A stretch of 64,000 bases of DNA, taken from contig JBCCKF010000006.1 of the NCBI GenBank assembly GCA_039027435.1, positions 62,001 to 126,000 on the forward strand, written 5' to 3'. Origin of the DNA: CALBPI01 sp039027435 (GTDB lineage Bacteria > Pseudomonadota > Gammaproteobacteria > Steroidobacterales > Woeseiaceae). Below, one piece after another: positions 9,045 to 18,277 of this stretch. Position 1 is the first letter of the stretch, and every line of letters starts with the position of its first letter. Under the pieces are notes generated by a model. That model saw nothing but the letters and a program-made list of their open reading frames with translations, had not been told where the DNA came from and did not search any database. A program made the translations under genes and the position numbers.

Positions 9045-9599
9045 ATGCGCGGTTTTCTTGTTCTTTGTTGGCTGGCAACAGTATCCGCCGGTGTGTTCGC
9101 GGATGACCATCAACCAAGAAACTATCTTGAATACTCGGACATCTTCGCGAGTGCCGGGCAGCCAACAGAGGATCATCTGAACGGGATCATCGGAGACGGT
9201 GTGGAACGCATCGTCTATGTGGCGTATAGCGACCACAAAGGCTCGCTCGAGCACGAGGATCGTATCGTCAGCGATCTTGGTGCGGAGTTCATCCAAATAC
9301 CGGTGCGTTGGGATGCGCCACGACCGGGTGACTACGCGCTGTTTGCCGCGGTGATGCGAGCTGACCCGGAGAAGCCGACCTTATTGCATTGCCAGGCCAA
9401 CTACCGCGCGAGCGCATTTGCGATGTTGTATCGCGTTATCGAACTTGGTGTGCCCGTGGCAGATGCGAAGTCGGATATGAACTCGGTGTGGACGCCAAAC
9501 GAAACCTGGACTGACTACATTCTTGCAACACTCGAGAGCGCGGACATTGATCCATTCTGCGAGGGTTGTGACTGGACGCCTTGGCGACCTGAGGAATAG
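9045..9599 (+). CDS. exported BLH/DUF442-type phosphatase-like protein
   Basis: Protein of 184 residues with an N-terminal signal peptide (about 1-22, cleaved near VFADD) and a dual-specificity-phosphatase-like fold. The P-loop is HCQANYRAS: Cys and Arg are separated by four residues, as I recall for the beta-lactamase-hydrolase-like (DUF442) group rather than the CX5R of classical tyrosine phosphatases. Early motifs (SGQPTEDHL, IxLR-type VAYSDH) also fit that group. The start is the ATG at 9045, just before the signal peptide. A periplasmic phosphatase or sulfur-linked role is possible; the substrate is unknown. Confidence 0.75.
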   Translation: MRGFLVLCWLATVSAGVFADDHQPRNYLEYSDIFASAGQPTEDHLNGIIGDGVERIVYVAYSDHKGSLEHEDRIVSDLGAEFIQIPVRWDAPRPGDYALFAAVMRADPEKPTLLHCQANYRASAFAMLYRVIELGVPVADAKSDMNSVWTPNETWTDYILATLESADIDPFCEGCDWTPWRPEE

Positions 9600-9608
9600 G
9601 CCGCAGCG

Positions 9609-11819
9609 ATGAGTTTTTTCGCGGAGCTCAAACGCCGCAACGTGATTCGTGTGGCAACCGTCTACGCGGTAGGCACGTGGCTAGTGCTGCAGGTGGGTGA
9701 CATCACGTCCGGCCTGTTCGGTTTGCCGGACTGGACATTGCGCTTCATCGTCTTCGTCGCAGCGTTGGGCTTCCCCTTCGCGTTGATTTTTTCCTGGGTC
9801 TACGAGCTCACGCCAGAAGGCATCAAGCGCGAGTCTGAAATCGATCGGACGCAGTCAATCACCCAAGAGACGGGCAGTCGATTGAATACGGTCATCATCG
9901 GCATGCTGGTCGTCACGATCGGTGTCCTGTTGGTCGATCGATTTCTGATTCTGCCAAAGCGTGATTCGGCACCCACGTCCGCGGCAGTTGTTGAGACTGA
10001 TCGTGCTTCGATCGCAGTGCTGCCTTTCGATGACTTCTCGGAGGGAGACGGCAGCCGATATATGGCCAATGGTTTGACCGAGACGCTCACGACCATGTTG
10101 ACGTCGGTTCAAAACCTGCGGGTTGCGGGTCAGACATCTGCGTTCGCGTTTCTCGGGGCGAACAAGAGTTCACAGGAAATCGGCACTGAGCTGGGTGTGA
10201 CGTTTCTGCTGCGCGGTAGTGTGCAGCGGGCGGAAGACAAGCTGCGCATCACGGCAAACCTGATTGAATCGAGCAGCGATTCGACGGTGTGGTCGAAAGT
10301 CTTCGACAAGCAATCTGCTGACATTTTTGAAATTCAGGATGAGATCGCCAATGCGGTGGTTGCGCGGGTTGCCGCGGATGTGGTCTCAGGCGGGGCGATT
10401 CTGAAGCCCGCGAGCATCGGGACTGACAACACAGGCGCTTATGATCTTTTCCTAAAGGCGGTCGAAGCGCGTCGTCCTGATACGTTCGAAGCGCTCGAAG
10501 CCGCCGAGGTACTGCTGAAGTCGGCGCTCACGCTTGATCCGGATTTCGTTGAGGCAAATATGGAACTCAGCGATGTCTATCTTGCGCAGATATGGACAGG
10601 CGCGCGCCCTGAATCTGACTATGCCGAAGCGCTGGTTTTGGCGAAGCGAGCTGTGGACCTAAGGCCAGAGTCACCTGATGTACAGATGACTCGAATCATG
10701 GCCGAAGTGCAGATGGCTTTCGATCCCTACGACTTCGAAGCATTGGAGCGCCTACGTCAAGAGACTGATGCGCTGCTCGAGCGCGACGATCTTTCGCCGA
10801 GGACGCGTGGCTATTTGGCGGGGTATCTCGCTCAGTTCAAGCGATACGATGAAGCGATTGAGATGATTGAGAATTCTATCGCGGCGGACCCGCTAAATGT
10901 TCAGCTACATAATGGCCTCGGGCGACTGCTCCGCTCGCAAGGGCGCCTGACAGAAGCGCGCGAAGCTTACCGTGCATCGATCGATGTTGAGGAAGCGCAG
11001 GCACATGCATGGTCCGCGCTCGGTAAGATCGATGAATCGCAGGGCGATGTGGTTGGGTTCATTAAGCATTATGAGCGTGCGATGGAATACGACCGACTTG
11101 ATCCAGAAATACCTGGAGCTATTGCTTTCATCCTCTATGATCTTGATCTCGTCGAAGAGGCAGCACCCTATCTAGAGCGCGTCAGAGGATTGGCTCCCGG
11201 GTCCGAAATCGAGCGTTTACTGGAGATGAACCGTGCGCTTTCTCTTCAGGATTATGAACTAATCCGAAGATTGACGAGACAGTCGATTATCGACGACGTC
11301 TCGAATAGAAATTGGTTTTTCGAGGACGCCGTTCGTTTCTTCATTCAGTCTTCGCAGGCGTTGGGGGAATTCGATGAGGCGCTACAATTTCTGAACGAGG
11401 AGCTTCCGGGTTTCGACAACCCTTACCGCGCTGGCGTTAATTCGAAAATCGCCCATGCTCGCGAAATTTCCGAGGTTTATTTGCTTCCGACGTATTCCGC
11501 AGAAGAGCGAGCAACGTTGATTGAGCGCTTTGAAGCGTATAACGACGAATTCGGTGGCGAGGAGCTCTTGTGGAACGATGCGATGATTCGGACGCTGATG
11601 GTCCGCGACGATATCGAAGGCATCAAGCGGATGTACAGGGACACACTATTCCCGAAATCCTCCTACCTGATGCCGAGAGACTTCCAACGTGCCATTTTCG
11701 ACACCGATTTTGGTCAGAAATTGCTTGAGGATCCGTACATCCGCGATAACGTAGAGGCTTGGGATATCGCATTGGCACGCGTACGTGCGAACACCAAGAA
11801 GTATTTGGCAGAGCGTTAG
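9609..11819 (+). CDS. membrane-anchored TolB-like/TPR protein (copy 1 of tandem set)
   Basis: Protein of 736 residues of the integral membrane TolB-N-like/TPR family. The cytosolic leader MSFFAELKRRNVIRV is followed by three hydrophobic segments (about 16-35, 45-66, 97-113), with the motif FSWVYELTPEGIKRESE between the second and third. A TolB-N/FlgO-like domain (about 130-260) starts SIAVLPFDD and includes GSVQR and IFEIQDEIA. TPR-type helices run to the C-terminus. No enzymatic motif is visible, so a scaffold or sensor role is likely. It is the first of three adjacent paralogues on the same strand with gaps of 27 and 16 bases. Confidence 0.85.
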   Translation: MSFFAELKRRNVIRVATVYAVGTWLVLQVGDITSGLFGLPDWTLRFIVFVAALGFPFALIFSWVYELTPEGIKRESEIDRTQSITQETGSRLNTVIIGMLVVTIGVLLVDRFLILPKRDSAPTSAAVVETDRASIAVLPFDDFSEGDGSRYMANGLTETLTTMLTSVQNLRVAGQTSAFAFLGANKSSQEIGTELGVTFLLRGSVQRAEDKLRITANLIESSSDSTVWSKVFDKQSADIFEIQDEIANAVVARVAADVVSGGAILKPASIGTDNTGAYDLFLKAVEARRPDTFEALEAAEVLLKSALTLDPDFVEANMELSDVYLAQIWTGARPESDYAEALVLAKRAVDLRPESPDVQMTRIMAEVQMAFDPYDFEALERLRQETDALLERDDLSPRTRGYLAGYLAQFKRYDEAIEMIENSIAADPLNVQLHNGLGRLLRSQGRLTEAREAYRASIDVEEAQAHAWSALGKIDESQGDVVGFIKHYERAMEYDRLDPEIPGAIAFILYDLDLVEEAAPYLERVRGLAPGSEIERLLEMNRALSLQDYELIRRLTRQSIIDDVSNRNWFFEDAVRFFIQSSQALGEFDEALQFLNEELPGFDNPYRAGVNSKIAHAREISEVYLLPTYSAEERATLIERFEAYNDEFGGEELLWNDAMIRTLMVRDDIEGIKRMYRDTLFPKSSYLMPRDFQRAIFDTDFGQKLLEDPYIRDNVEAWDIALARVRANTKKYLAER

Positions 11820-11846
11820 TACGCGTGAACGATAGTGGCTGAGTCT

Positions 11847-14060
11847 GTGAGTTTCTTTTCCGAACTACAACGAAGAAATGTGATTCGCGTGGCGACCGCC
11901 TACGCGATCGGTACCTGGTTGGTGCTTCAGGTTGTGGATGTCCTCACGGGGTTGCTGAGTCTGCCCGACTGGACGTTACGATTCGTTCTTATGATTGCGG
12001 GGGTCGCATTCCCATTCGCGCTGATTTTTTCCTGGGTCTACGAGATCACGCCTGAGGGTATCAAGCGCGAGTCGGAAATTGATCGTTCCCAGTCAATCAC
12101 CCGCGAAACTGGTGGGCGTTTAAACACCGTCATCATCGGACTGCTCACGATTGCGTTGGCGGTCTTGTTGGCGGATCGTTTCTTGAGCGGCGAAGAAGTG
12201 GCTGCTGTTCCTCCCGAAACGATTGTCACTATCGACCCTGCCTCCATCGCGGTTCTGCCGTTCGATGACTATTCCGGTGAGGAGGATCGCTATTTTGCGA
12301 ATGGGCTTACAGAAACCCTGACCAGCATGTTGACCTCGGTGCAGAACCTCAAGGTCGCTGGACAGACTTCTGCGTTTTCATTCCTCGGTGCCAACAAGAG
12401 TTCGCAGGAAATCGGAGAAGAACTCAGCGTTGCTTATCTGCTCCGCGGCAGCGTGCAGCGCTCTGGCGAGCGGCTGAGAATTACGGCTAATCTGATCGAT
12501 TCTGAGTCCGATGCGACTGTATGGTCAAAGGTGTTCGATAAACAATCCGCCGATATCTTTGCCATCCAGGACGAGATCGCCAATACCGTGGTTGCGCGTG
12601 TCGCTGCCGATATTGTCTCGACGGATTTGGTGGCCACCCCCGAAGGCGTCGGTACGGCCAATACCGGTGCCTATGATTTGTACCTCAAGGCGCTCGAAGC
12701 CAAGCGGCCAGGATCCTTTGAGGCCCTCGAGGAGTCGGAGACTCTGCTTAGGAGCGCCCTTGCACTGGACCCCGATTACTTCGAGGCGCTTTATGAGCTC
12801 TCAGAGGTCTACTTGGCGCAAATCAGTACGGGTATGCGATCCACCGCGGATGGAGAAGAGGCCCTGGCTCTTGCGCGGCAGGCGCTTTTGGTGCGACCAG
12901 AGTCGATCAACGCTCGTGTATTGAGTATCCGTTTGAGGGTCGGCAGAGCGTATGAAACCAATGATTTCGAGAGCGTGGATGCGTTGGCCGCTGAAGCAGC
13001 CGAGATTCTGGAGCTACCAAACCTGCCGCCACAGGCACGCTACCACTTGTCAGGTTACCTGCAGTTTTATGGGCAAACCGACGCGGCAATAGAGCTGCTT
13101 GATGGTGCTATTGATCTCGATCCACTAAACCCGGATATCCATAATCGGCGCGGCGCCATTTTGGGTGCAGAAGGGCGGTACAGCGAGGCCAGGATCACCT
13201 ATCGGAGGTCATTGGAGATCGAACCTGCGCAACCGTTAGCCTGGGCGGCGCTTGGAGCGATCGATAATGCGGTAGGCGACGTTGTTAGCTATATCCAAAG
13301 CTACGATCGGGCGATTGAGTTTGATCGAAAGGACCCTGAGCTGCCGGGTTCTGTCGCTTTCAAGTTGCTTACGCTGGACCTGGTGGACGAAGCGCAACCG
13401 TATATCGAACGGGTTGCGGAAATTGCGCCGAACTCCACCGAGTTAAAAGATCTCGAGATGGAGCGTGCTGCTGCGCGCGGCGATTATCAACTTCTCGATT
13501 CGATAGTTCGACAGTTTATTCTGGATGATGTGCGTAATCGCAACGGTCTGTACGTGCGTGCGGCGGGTTATTGTGTTGAATCGGCATTGGCGTTGGGAAA
13601 TCTCGAAGAAGCAATGGCGTTCCTCAACAAGAACATCCCGGATTTCTCAGATCCCTATCGTCAAGGGGCCAGTTCGAAGTCTGCGTTGGCGCGTGAATGG
13701 ATTGAGACATATTTGCTCGAGACTTACACCGAAGCAGAGCGGATGGCCGCGTATGAGCGATTCAAGAAATATAATGCCTTCTTTGGTGCTGAGGCCACGC
13801 GGAGCGATGATTTACAGCTCGTCGAATTGATGTTTCAGGATGACTTGGAGGGAATTCGTGAGTTGTACTTCGACACCATATTCCAGAAACATCCATTCGT
13901 ATCGCGACGCGATCACAAGCGACGTATTTTCGATACCGAGCTTGGTGAGCAGCTGCTTGAGGACGCTGAAGTTCGTTCAAGAGTTGAGGCTTGGGATGTT
14001 GCATTAGAACGTGCCAAATCGAACGTCCGGAAGTATCTGGACAGTCGGCAATCAATTTGA
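11847..14060 (+). CDS. membrane-anchored TolB-like/TPR protein (copy 2 of tandem set)
   Basis: Paralogue of the preceding gene, about 737 residues, with the same order: leader SFFSELQRRNVIRVAT, three membrane segments, TolB-N-like domain beginning SIAVLPFDDYS, TPR repeats. The start is set at GTG 11847 because it aligns with the MSFFAEL start of copy 1 and the MSFLSEL start of copy 3. A GTG four codons upstream (11835) is equally possible, and neither has a good ribosome site. Specific divergence lies mainly in the TPR half, suggesting different binding partners. Confidence 0.85.
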   Translation: MSFFSELQRRNVIRVATAYAIGTWLVLQVVDVLTGLLSLPDWTLRFVLMIAGVAFPFALIFSWVYEITPEGIKRESEIDRSQSITRETGGRLNTVIIGLLTIALAVLLADRFLSGEEVAAVPPETIVTIDPASIAVLPFDDYSGEEDRYFANGLTETLTSMLTSVQNLKVAGQTSAFSFLGANKSSQEIGEELSVAYLLRGSVQRSGERLRITANLIDSESDATVWSKVFDKQSADIFAIQDEIANTVVARVAADIVSTDLVATPEGVGTANTGAYDLYLKALEAKRPGSFEALEESETLLRSALALDPDYFEALYELSEVYLAQISTGMRSTADGEEALALARQALLVRPESINARVLSIRLRVGRAYETNDFESVDALAAEAAEILELPNLPPQARYHLSGYLQFYGQTDAAIELLDGAIDLDPLNPDIHNRRGAILGAEGRYSEARITYRRSLEIEPAQPLAWAALGAIDNAVGDVVSYIQSYDRAIEFDRKDPELPGSVAFKLLTLDLVDEAQPYIERVAEIAPNSTELKDLEMERAAARGDYQLLDSIVRQFILDDVRNRNGLYVRAAGYCVESALALGNLEEAMAFLNKNIPDFSDPYRQGASSKSALAREWIETYLLETYTEAERMAAYERFKKYNAFFGAEATRSDDLQLVELMFQDDLEGIRELYFDTIFQKHPFVSRRDHKRRIFDTELGEQLLEDAEVRSRVEAWDVALERAKSNVRKYLDSRQSI

Positions 14061-14076
14061 ACCGGTCGGCGACGTC

Positions 14077-16296
14077 ATGAGCTTTCTCTCCGAACTCAAA
14101 CGCAGGAACGTCATTCGCGTTGCCACTGTGTATGCGGTTGGTACGTGGCTCGTCTTGCAGGTGGTCGATGTACTCGCCGGTATTTTGAGTTTGCCGGATT
14201 GGACCTTGCGGTTCGTGCTGCTGGTCGCTGCCCTGGGCTTTCCGTTCGTGTTGGTGTTTTCGTGGGTGTATGAACTCACCCCTGAAGGTATCAGGCGTGA
14301 GACAGAGGTCGAGCCGGGCGATTCGGTGACCTCTGCTACGGCGCATAAGCTCAATCTGACGATCATCGGGTTGTTGTGCCTGACGATCGCATTATTACTC
14401 GTAAATCAGTTTTGGTATGCGCCATCGAGTCAGCGGACGGAAGCGGCAGTCGCTACCGATCTGCAACCCAATTCGATCGCGGTGCTTCCGTTCGATAATT
14501 TCTCATCGGATCCGCAGAACGCCTATCTCGCAAGCGGTCTGACGGAGACTCTGATCACCATGCTGTCCTCTGCGAATGACCTGCGCGTTGCAGGCGAGAC
14601 ATCGGCCTTTGCTACGGACGCACGCAAGAGCACGACTGAGATCGCCAGAGAACTTGGGGTGGCCTACGTATTGCGTGGCAGCGTACAGAAAGCAGGAGAG
14701 ACACTTCGTGTGACCGCGAATCTGATTGACAGCCGCAACAGCAATACCGTCTGGTCAGAAAAGTTCGACAAGCCTGTTGATGAGATTTTCGCGATCCAGG
14801 ATGAAATCACAGACTCGGTGTTTGCGATTGTCGTCAGCGAAATGTTGGGCATTGCGCAGGACTCGCGACCGCAGCGTATCGGCACAACTGATGTCACAGC
14901 ATTTGATCTTTACTTGCGGGCGGTGAACGCCGCACGACCGGGTTCCTTTGAAGCGCTCGAAACTGCGGAACAGCTTCTGTCGCAAGCGCTTTCGCGTGAC
15001 GCTAACTTTGTGGAAGCGCTAATTGAGATGAGCTCGATCTACTTGTCTCAGATTGCGACTGGTCTCAGACCACCGACACCGGGTTTCAGCGAAGCGGCTG
15101 ATCTTGCCGCCCGTGCGTTAGCGCAAAGACCGGATTCTGCAGACGCTGCAATCCTAGAGTTGGAAGCAAGGTCGCGCGCAGATCTCGCCGTCGGAATTTA
15201 CGAGAGCACAACCGAGATCGCCGAGGAAGCTTTGGCGATTCTGAATCGCTCACCCAATTCTCTGCGTGTCATCATGTCTTATGCCGGATACTTGGAATTC
15301 GATGGCGAGGATGAACAGGCGCTCGCGCTGCTCCAACGAGCTGCCTTGATCGATCCAAAAAATCCGAGAGTCTTCCAATTGTTGGGTGGTGCGTACGCAA
15401 ACACCGCTCAATATGGAGAATCTCGTGCGGCGTTTCGTAAGTCGCTCGATCTCGAGGAGGCACAACCCAATATCTGGGCTTCCATCGCCAATCTGGACTA
15501 TCGTGACGGCAATCATGTTGGGTTCATCAAGAACTACAAGCGTGCCATGGAGTTTGACCCCCAGGACCCTGAGCTTCCGTTCGAGGTTGCTGCGACGCTT
15601 TACCGCATGGATTTCGTGGAGGCTGGAGATGAGTATCTTGGATATGTCCGCGATATCGATGAAAACTCACCGTCAGCTCGCATACTAGAAGTCGAGCGTG
15701 CATTGGCTTTGGGCGAAACCGAGACCGTCCAGGCATTGACCCGTCAACTGATCGAAGATGGTGTTGAAAACAGAAACGACGCGTTTAGCAGTGCGGTTTT
15801 TAACTTTGTGCTGGCCTCTAGTCAGCTGTCTCAACTCGAAGGAGCATTAGCGTTTCTTGAAAGTCGATACCCTGAATTCTCAGACCCGTACCGCGAGGGT
15901 GTACCCCCCAAAATTGGATCTGCTCGTGCTGGTATCGAGGTGTTGCTCCTGTCGCAGTATTCAGAGGCGCAAGCAAAACAACAGGCGGACAAACTTCGCG
16001 TTTTGCTTGCAGCATTTCGAATCGAAGTCAGTGAAACCCGTATTCCCCAAGCCGTGTTGTTCTTACTGGAAAACGACATCGAGGGCGCGATTGCGCACTA
16101 CCGGGATACGATTTTGCCGTCACGTCCGTTCCGAACGCTTCGGCATCCCGAACGGATCATTTTGAGTCTCGATGTATCCAGACCATTGCTTGAGGATGCG
16201 GCGATCAGGAAAGGTCTGGAAGTCTGGAATTCAGGTCTTGAGAGCGCCAGAGAAGAAGTGGCGCGCTATCTTGCCTCCAACGATTCAGCCATCTAG
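14077..16296 (+). CDS. membrane-anchored TolB-like/TPR protein (copy 3 of tandem set)
   Basis: Third paralogue, about 739 residues. Leader MSFLSELKRRNVIRVATVYAVGTW, membrane segments near residues 16-35, 46-66 and 96-112, TolB-N-like domain (SIAVLPFDNFS; GSVQK; IFAIQDEIT), then TPR helices. ATG 14077 is chosen by alignment with copies 1 and 2; an in-frame start at 14011 would overlap copy 2. It is the most divergent of the three and is followed, 36 bases on, by an NTF2-like membrane protein that may be in the same operon. Confidence 0.85.
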   Translation: MSFLSELKRRNVIRVATVYAVGTWLVLQVVDVLAGILSLPDWTLRFVLLVAALGFPFVLVFSWVYELTPEGIRRETEVEPGDSVTSATAHKLNLTIIGLLCLTIALLLVNQFWYAPSSQRTEAAVATDLQPNSIAVLPFDNFSSDPQNAYLASGLTETLITMLSSANDLRVAGETSAFATDARKSTTEIARELGVAYVLRGSVQKAGETLRVTANLIDSRNSNTVWSEKFDKPVDEIFAIQDEITDSVFAIVVSEMLGIAQDSRPQRIGTTDVTAFDLYLRAVNAARPGSFEALETAEQLLSQALSRDANFVEALIEMSSIYLSQIATGLRPPTPGFSEAADLAARALAQRPDSADAAILELEARSRADLAVGIYESTTEIAEEALAILNRSPNSLRVIMSYAGYLEFDGEDEQALALLQRAALIDPKNPRVFQLLGGAYANTAQYGESRAAFRKSLDLEEAQPNIWASIANLDYRDGNHVGFIKNYKRAMEFDPQDPELPFEVAATLYRMDFVEAGDEYLGYVRDIDENSPSARILEVERALALGETETVQALTRQLIEDGVENRNDAFSSAVFNFVLASSQLSQLEGALAFLESRYPEFSDPYREGVPPKIGSARAGIEVLLLSQYSEAQAKQQADKLRVLLAAFRIEVSETRIPQAVLFLLENDIEGAIAHYRDTILPSRPFRTLRHPERIILSLDVSRPLLEDAAIRKGLEVWNSGLESAREEVARYLASNDSAI

Positions 16297-16332
16297 TCAC
16301 TTCGCTGAGATGGCACCCCAAGGAGATTGGCG

Positions 16333-16905
16333 ATGCGGTCGAAATTTGTGAAGGTGGCTTTGTTCTTACTGCCGATTTCTGCAGTGGCGCAGGTCGAGCT
16401 GACGAAAGAACAACAGGAGGTCGTCAATAAGGCATTGGCGAAAGCGTTCTACGAAGACCTCTGGAACAGCAACAACACCGATCAATACGGCAAGTACATG
16501 GCCGAGACCTACATCGCCCATGATATCGGTGATCGCAAAGGCGTTGAGGAGCCTGCGATCGAGCAGAAGAACATCGCGGACTTCTTTTGGAACAACGGTG
16601 AGATGAGCGTTGAGTACGACTATCAGGTCGCCGATGGTGATCTCGTGGCGACGCGATGGATTTGGAAATATGAGCCGACAACACTATTCGGCAAGGTGTT
16701 TCTCAGCAGCCCGGATATCCCCATCATCAACGTGTTTCGGGTTGAGGACGGTAAGATCGTCGAGCTATGGAATCACCGGCACGACATCGATACCAGCATG
16801 ACGCTGCGCTTCAAGATGCAAGGCTTCGCTGCGGGTGTCGTGTTGATGCTGTTGCCACTTCTGATCATGCGTGCTCGCTGGAAGCGGAAGGCGCTCGCTC
16901 TATGA
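16333..16905 (+). CDS. exported SnoaL/NTF2-like protein with C-terminal membrane anchor
   Basis: 190 residues: a signal peptide (about 1-20), an NTF2/SnoaL-like fold (AKAFYEDLWNSNNTDQYGKYMAETYIAHD through VFRVEDGKIVELWNH), and a C-terminal transmembrane helix (AAGVVLMLLPLLIM) ending in a basic tail. Relatives include ester-cyclase/SnoaL-like proteins of unknown substrate. AAGGAGA at 16320-16326 stands seven bases before ATG 16333. The TTG at 16327 touches it and is rejected. The 3' end overlaps the convergent MaoC gene by 41 bases. Confidence 0.7.
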   Translation: MRSKFVKVALFLLPISAVAQVELTKEQQEVVNKALAKAFYEDLWNSNNTDQYGKYMAETYIAHDIGDRKGVEEPAIEQKNIADFFWNNGEMSVEYDYQVADGDLVATRWIWKYEPTTLFGKVFLSSPDIPIINVFRVEDGKIVELWNHRHDIDTSMTLRFKMQGFAAGVVLMLLPLLIMRARWKRKALAL

Positions 16906-17332
16906 GATTCGTCGAGATCGCGGAGAATACGAGTGCGTCATTTTGATTGAATAACTGGTAATGAAAACGGGTCACGCCCCGTGACGGATCTGAGCTCGAG
17001 ACTCGTTTCTCGAGGCACGTCGCTCTCGCTCTGAGTCTATCTCCTGCCCTAACCGCGATCGGCCACCGCACGTCATCCCATGCGACCCCGCAAATCCACG
17101 CGATATTGTGCGAGAGCTGATGATCGAGCTTTCGCCAAAGCATCATCGTGTATTGCCCTGAGGCAATGACTTCGCCAAATCGTGACTTCTTTGCAGCTTC
17201 AGGATCCGTGTGAAAGTACTGCGGGTCGTACTCCTTCGCGAACTCGATCATATGATCGTGATCAACTACCAAGGTCTCGGAGTCGAGCGTCTCACCGACA
17301 ACCAGGTCTTCCAGGTATCGCCATTGCGTCAT
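16865..17332 (-). CDS. MaoC-like (R)-hydratase family protein
   Basis: Single hot-dog domain of 155 residues. Family members hydrate enoyl-CoAs. The hydratase-2 motif is visible as YDPQYFHTDPEAA with Asp36 and His41 in place, followed by RFGEVIASGQYT. The gene is translationally coupled to the GST-like gene: its ATG overlaps that gene's TGA (ATGA, 17329-17332). Together with the CoA-transferase just across the divergent gap, it suggests CoA-thioester catabolism. Confidence 0.88.
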   Translation of the reverse strand: MTQWRYLEDLVVGETLDSETLVVDHDHMIEFAKEYDPQYFHTDPEAAKKSRFGEVIASGQYTMMLWRKLDHQLSHNIAWICGVAWDDVRWPIAVRAGDRLRARATCLEKRVSSSDPSRGVTRFHYQLFNQNDALVFSAISTNLIERAPSASSEHA

Positions 17333-18237
17333 GCTTTCTTCACCAGAAATCCGCTGGCTGGTGCGTGAAGGTTAAGTGCACCCGCGCGGTCATCCTGTCG
17401 CCGGATTTTGATGCGGTGGTGATCAAGATGCAGTAGCTCACCGATCATCTCGTCTTTGCCGTAGTCGTCGGCGAACACCGCGACCTGATCGCCTTTCACA
17501 ACAGCGAACTCGTTGTCGGCGACAGTGCCGCCATCATCCGGCTGGGTGTCGGCGGCGATACTTATGGCCAAGTCGGCTTCGATGTCCTCTCGTCGGCCGT
17601 GACCAATCTCCATCATCCGCGATGCCCATTCAGCAATTTTCGGGAACGGAGCGAGTAGGGACTCAGCGCTCGGGACGTTGTTCTTCACCATCCAGACCGG
17701 GAACCATCCGAGCACGTCGGTGTAGCCCGGCGTTTGGCCATCAAGATACGGTGTTTCGCCAAAAGCAGATTCGAGGATGGCAAGCTGCGCCTGTAGCTGG
17801 AAGCGTGCCGCAGGCAACGACTCGGCGAGCTTGTTGAAGTCCATGAAGTTGAAAAAGTTCTTTCGATCCTCGATCACTGCATCGGGCACCTGCGGGTTTT
17901 CTCCCATCGATAGCGCAGCGCCAGGTTCAAAAAATGCTTTATCGCTCCAGCGACCGAGCGCAAGTGTCATGCCGCGCGGACCGTGGGGAAAGAGCGTCGG
18001 TGAAGGAACCCTGGCATCAATCTCCTGCGCGATGAGCAGTGAGTCGATATAGACGTCGGCCCCGCACTGGACAACCGGCGTTTTTCGGTACCCACCGGTT
18101 AATGCGGTCAGATCAGGTTTGGGCATGATCATCGGAATCTGTACCGAACCCCAATGAATGTCCTTTAGTCCAAAGACGAGACGAATCTTCTCGGCGAAAG
18201 GTGACGGATCATGATGATGCAGGATAAAGTCAGGCAC
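17329..18237 (-). CDS. glutathione S-transferase family protein
   Basis: About 302 residues. The N-terminal thioredoxin-like GST domain reads FILHHHDPSPFAEKIRLVFGLK, with the cis-Pro region KTPVVQ and the glutathione-contact IDSLLIAQEID. The helical C-terminal domain follows to about residue 230. Some 70 extra C-terminal residues (from about ADTQPDDGG, with FAVVKGDQVAVFADDYG) go beyond the usual GST length. GTG at 18237 has GGGGGAG seven bases upstream and is preferred over an ATG that would overlap the divergent gene. It is the first gene of the GST-MaoC pair. GSTs in such clusters can be isomerases or dehalogenases; which one is unknown. Confidence 0.82.
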   Translation of the reverse strand: MPDFILHHHDPSPFAEKIRLVFGLKDIHWGSVQIPMIMPKPDLTALTGGYRKTPVVQCGADVYIDSLLIAQEIDARVPSPTLFPHGPRGMTLALGRWSDKAFFEPGAALSMGENPQVPDAVIEDRKNFFNFMDFNKLAESLPAARFQLQAQLAILESAFGETPYLDGQTPGYTDVLGWFPVWMVKNNVPSAESLLAPFPKIAEWASRMMEIGHGRREDIEADLAISIAADTQPDDGGTVADNEFAVVKGDQVAVFADDYGKDEMIGELLHLDHHRIKIRRQDDRAGALNLHAPASGFLVKKA

Positions 18238-18277
18238 GATTTTGCTCCCCCAAAACCGGTGATGTGATTTGACCGAG

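Larger units (their letters stand above)
9609..16296 (+). repeat. tandem gene triplication of a TolB-like/TPR membrane protein
   Basis: Three consecutive same-strand genes (9609, 11847, 14077) share the N-terminal ELKRRNVIRVAT leader, the LPDWTLRF segment, the WVYELTPEGI motif, the SIAVLPFD domain and the TPR tail, at nearly equal lengths (736-739 residues). Copies 1 and 2 are closer to each other (shared QTSAF-FLGANKSSQEIG) than to copy 3 (ETSAFATDARKSTTEIA). This points to two successive duplications. Confidence 0.85.

Noticed and set aside
8237..9046. Minus-strand open frame of 269 codons
   Set aside because: Antisense to the lipoprotein hydrolase with a complete catalytic triad; no domain of its own.
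9405..9425. Degenerate tyrosine-phosphatase P-loop (CX4R instead of CX5R) as evidence of a dead enzyme
   Set aside because: The BLH/DUF442 group, as I recall it, has this shorter loop, so it is expected for the family.
10440..11800. Internal repeats in the tandem large proteins as a possible CRISPR or DNA repeat array
   Set aside because: The repeats are at protein level (TPR helices) and degenerate in DNA; there are no uniform repeats and spacers.
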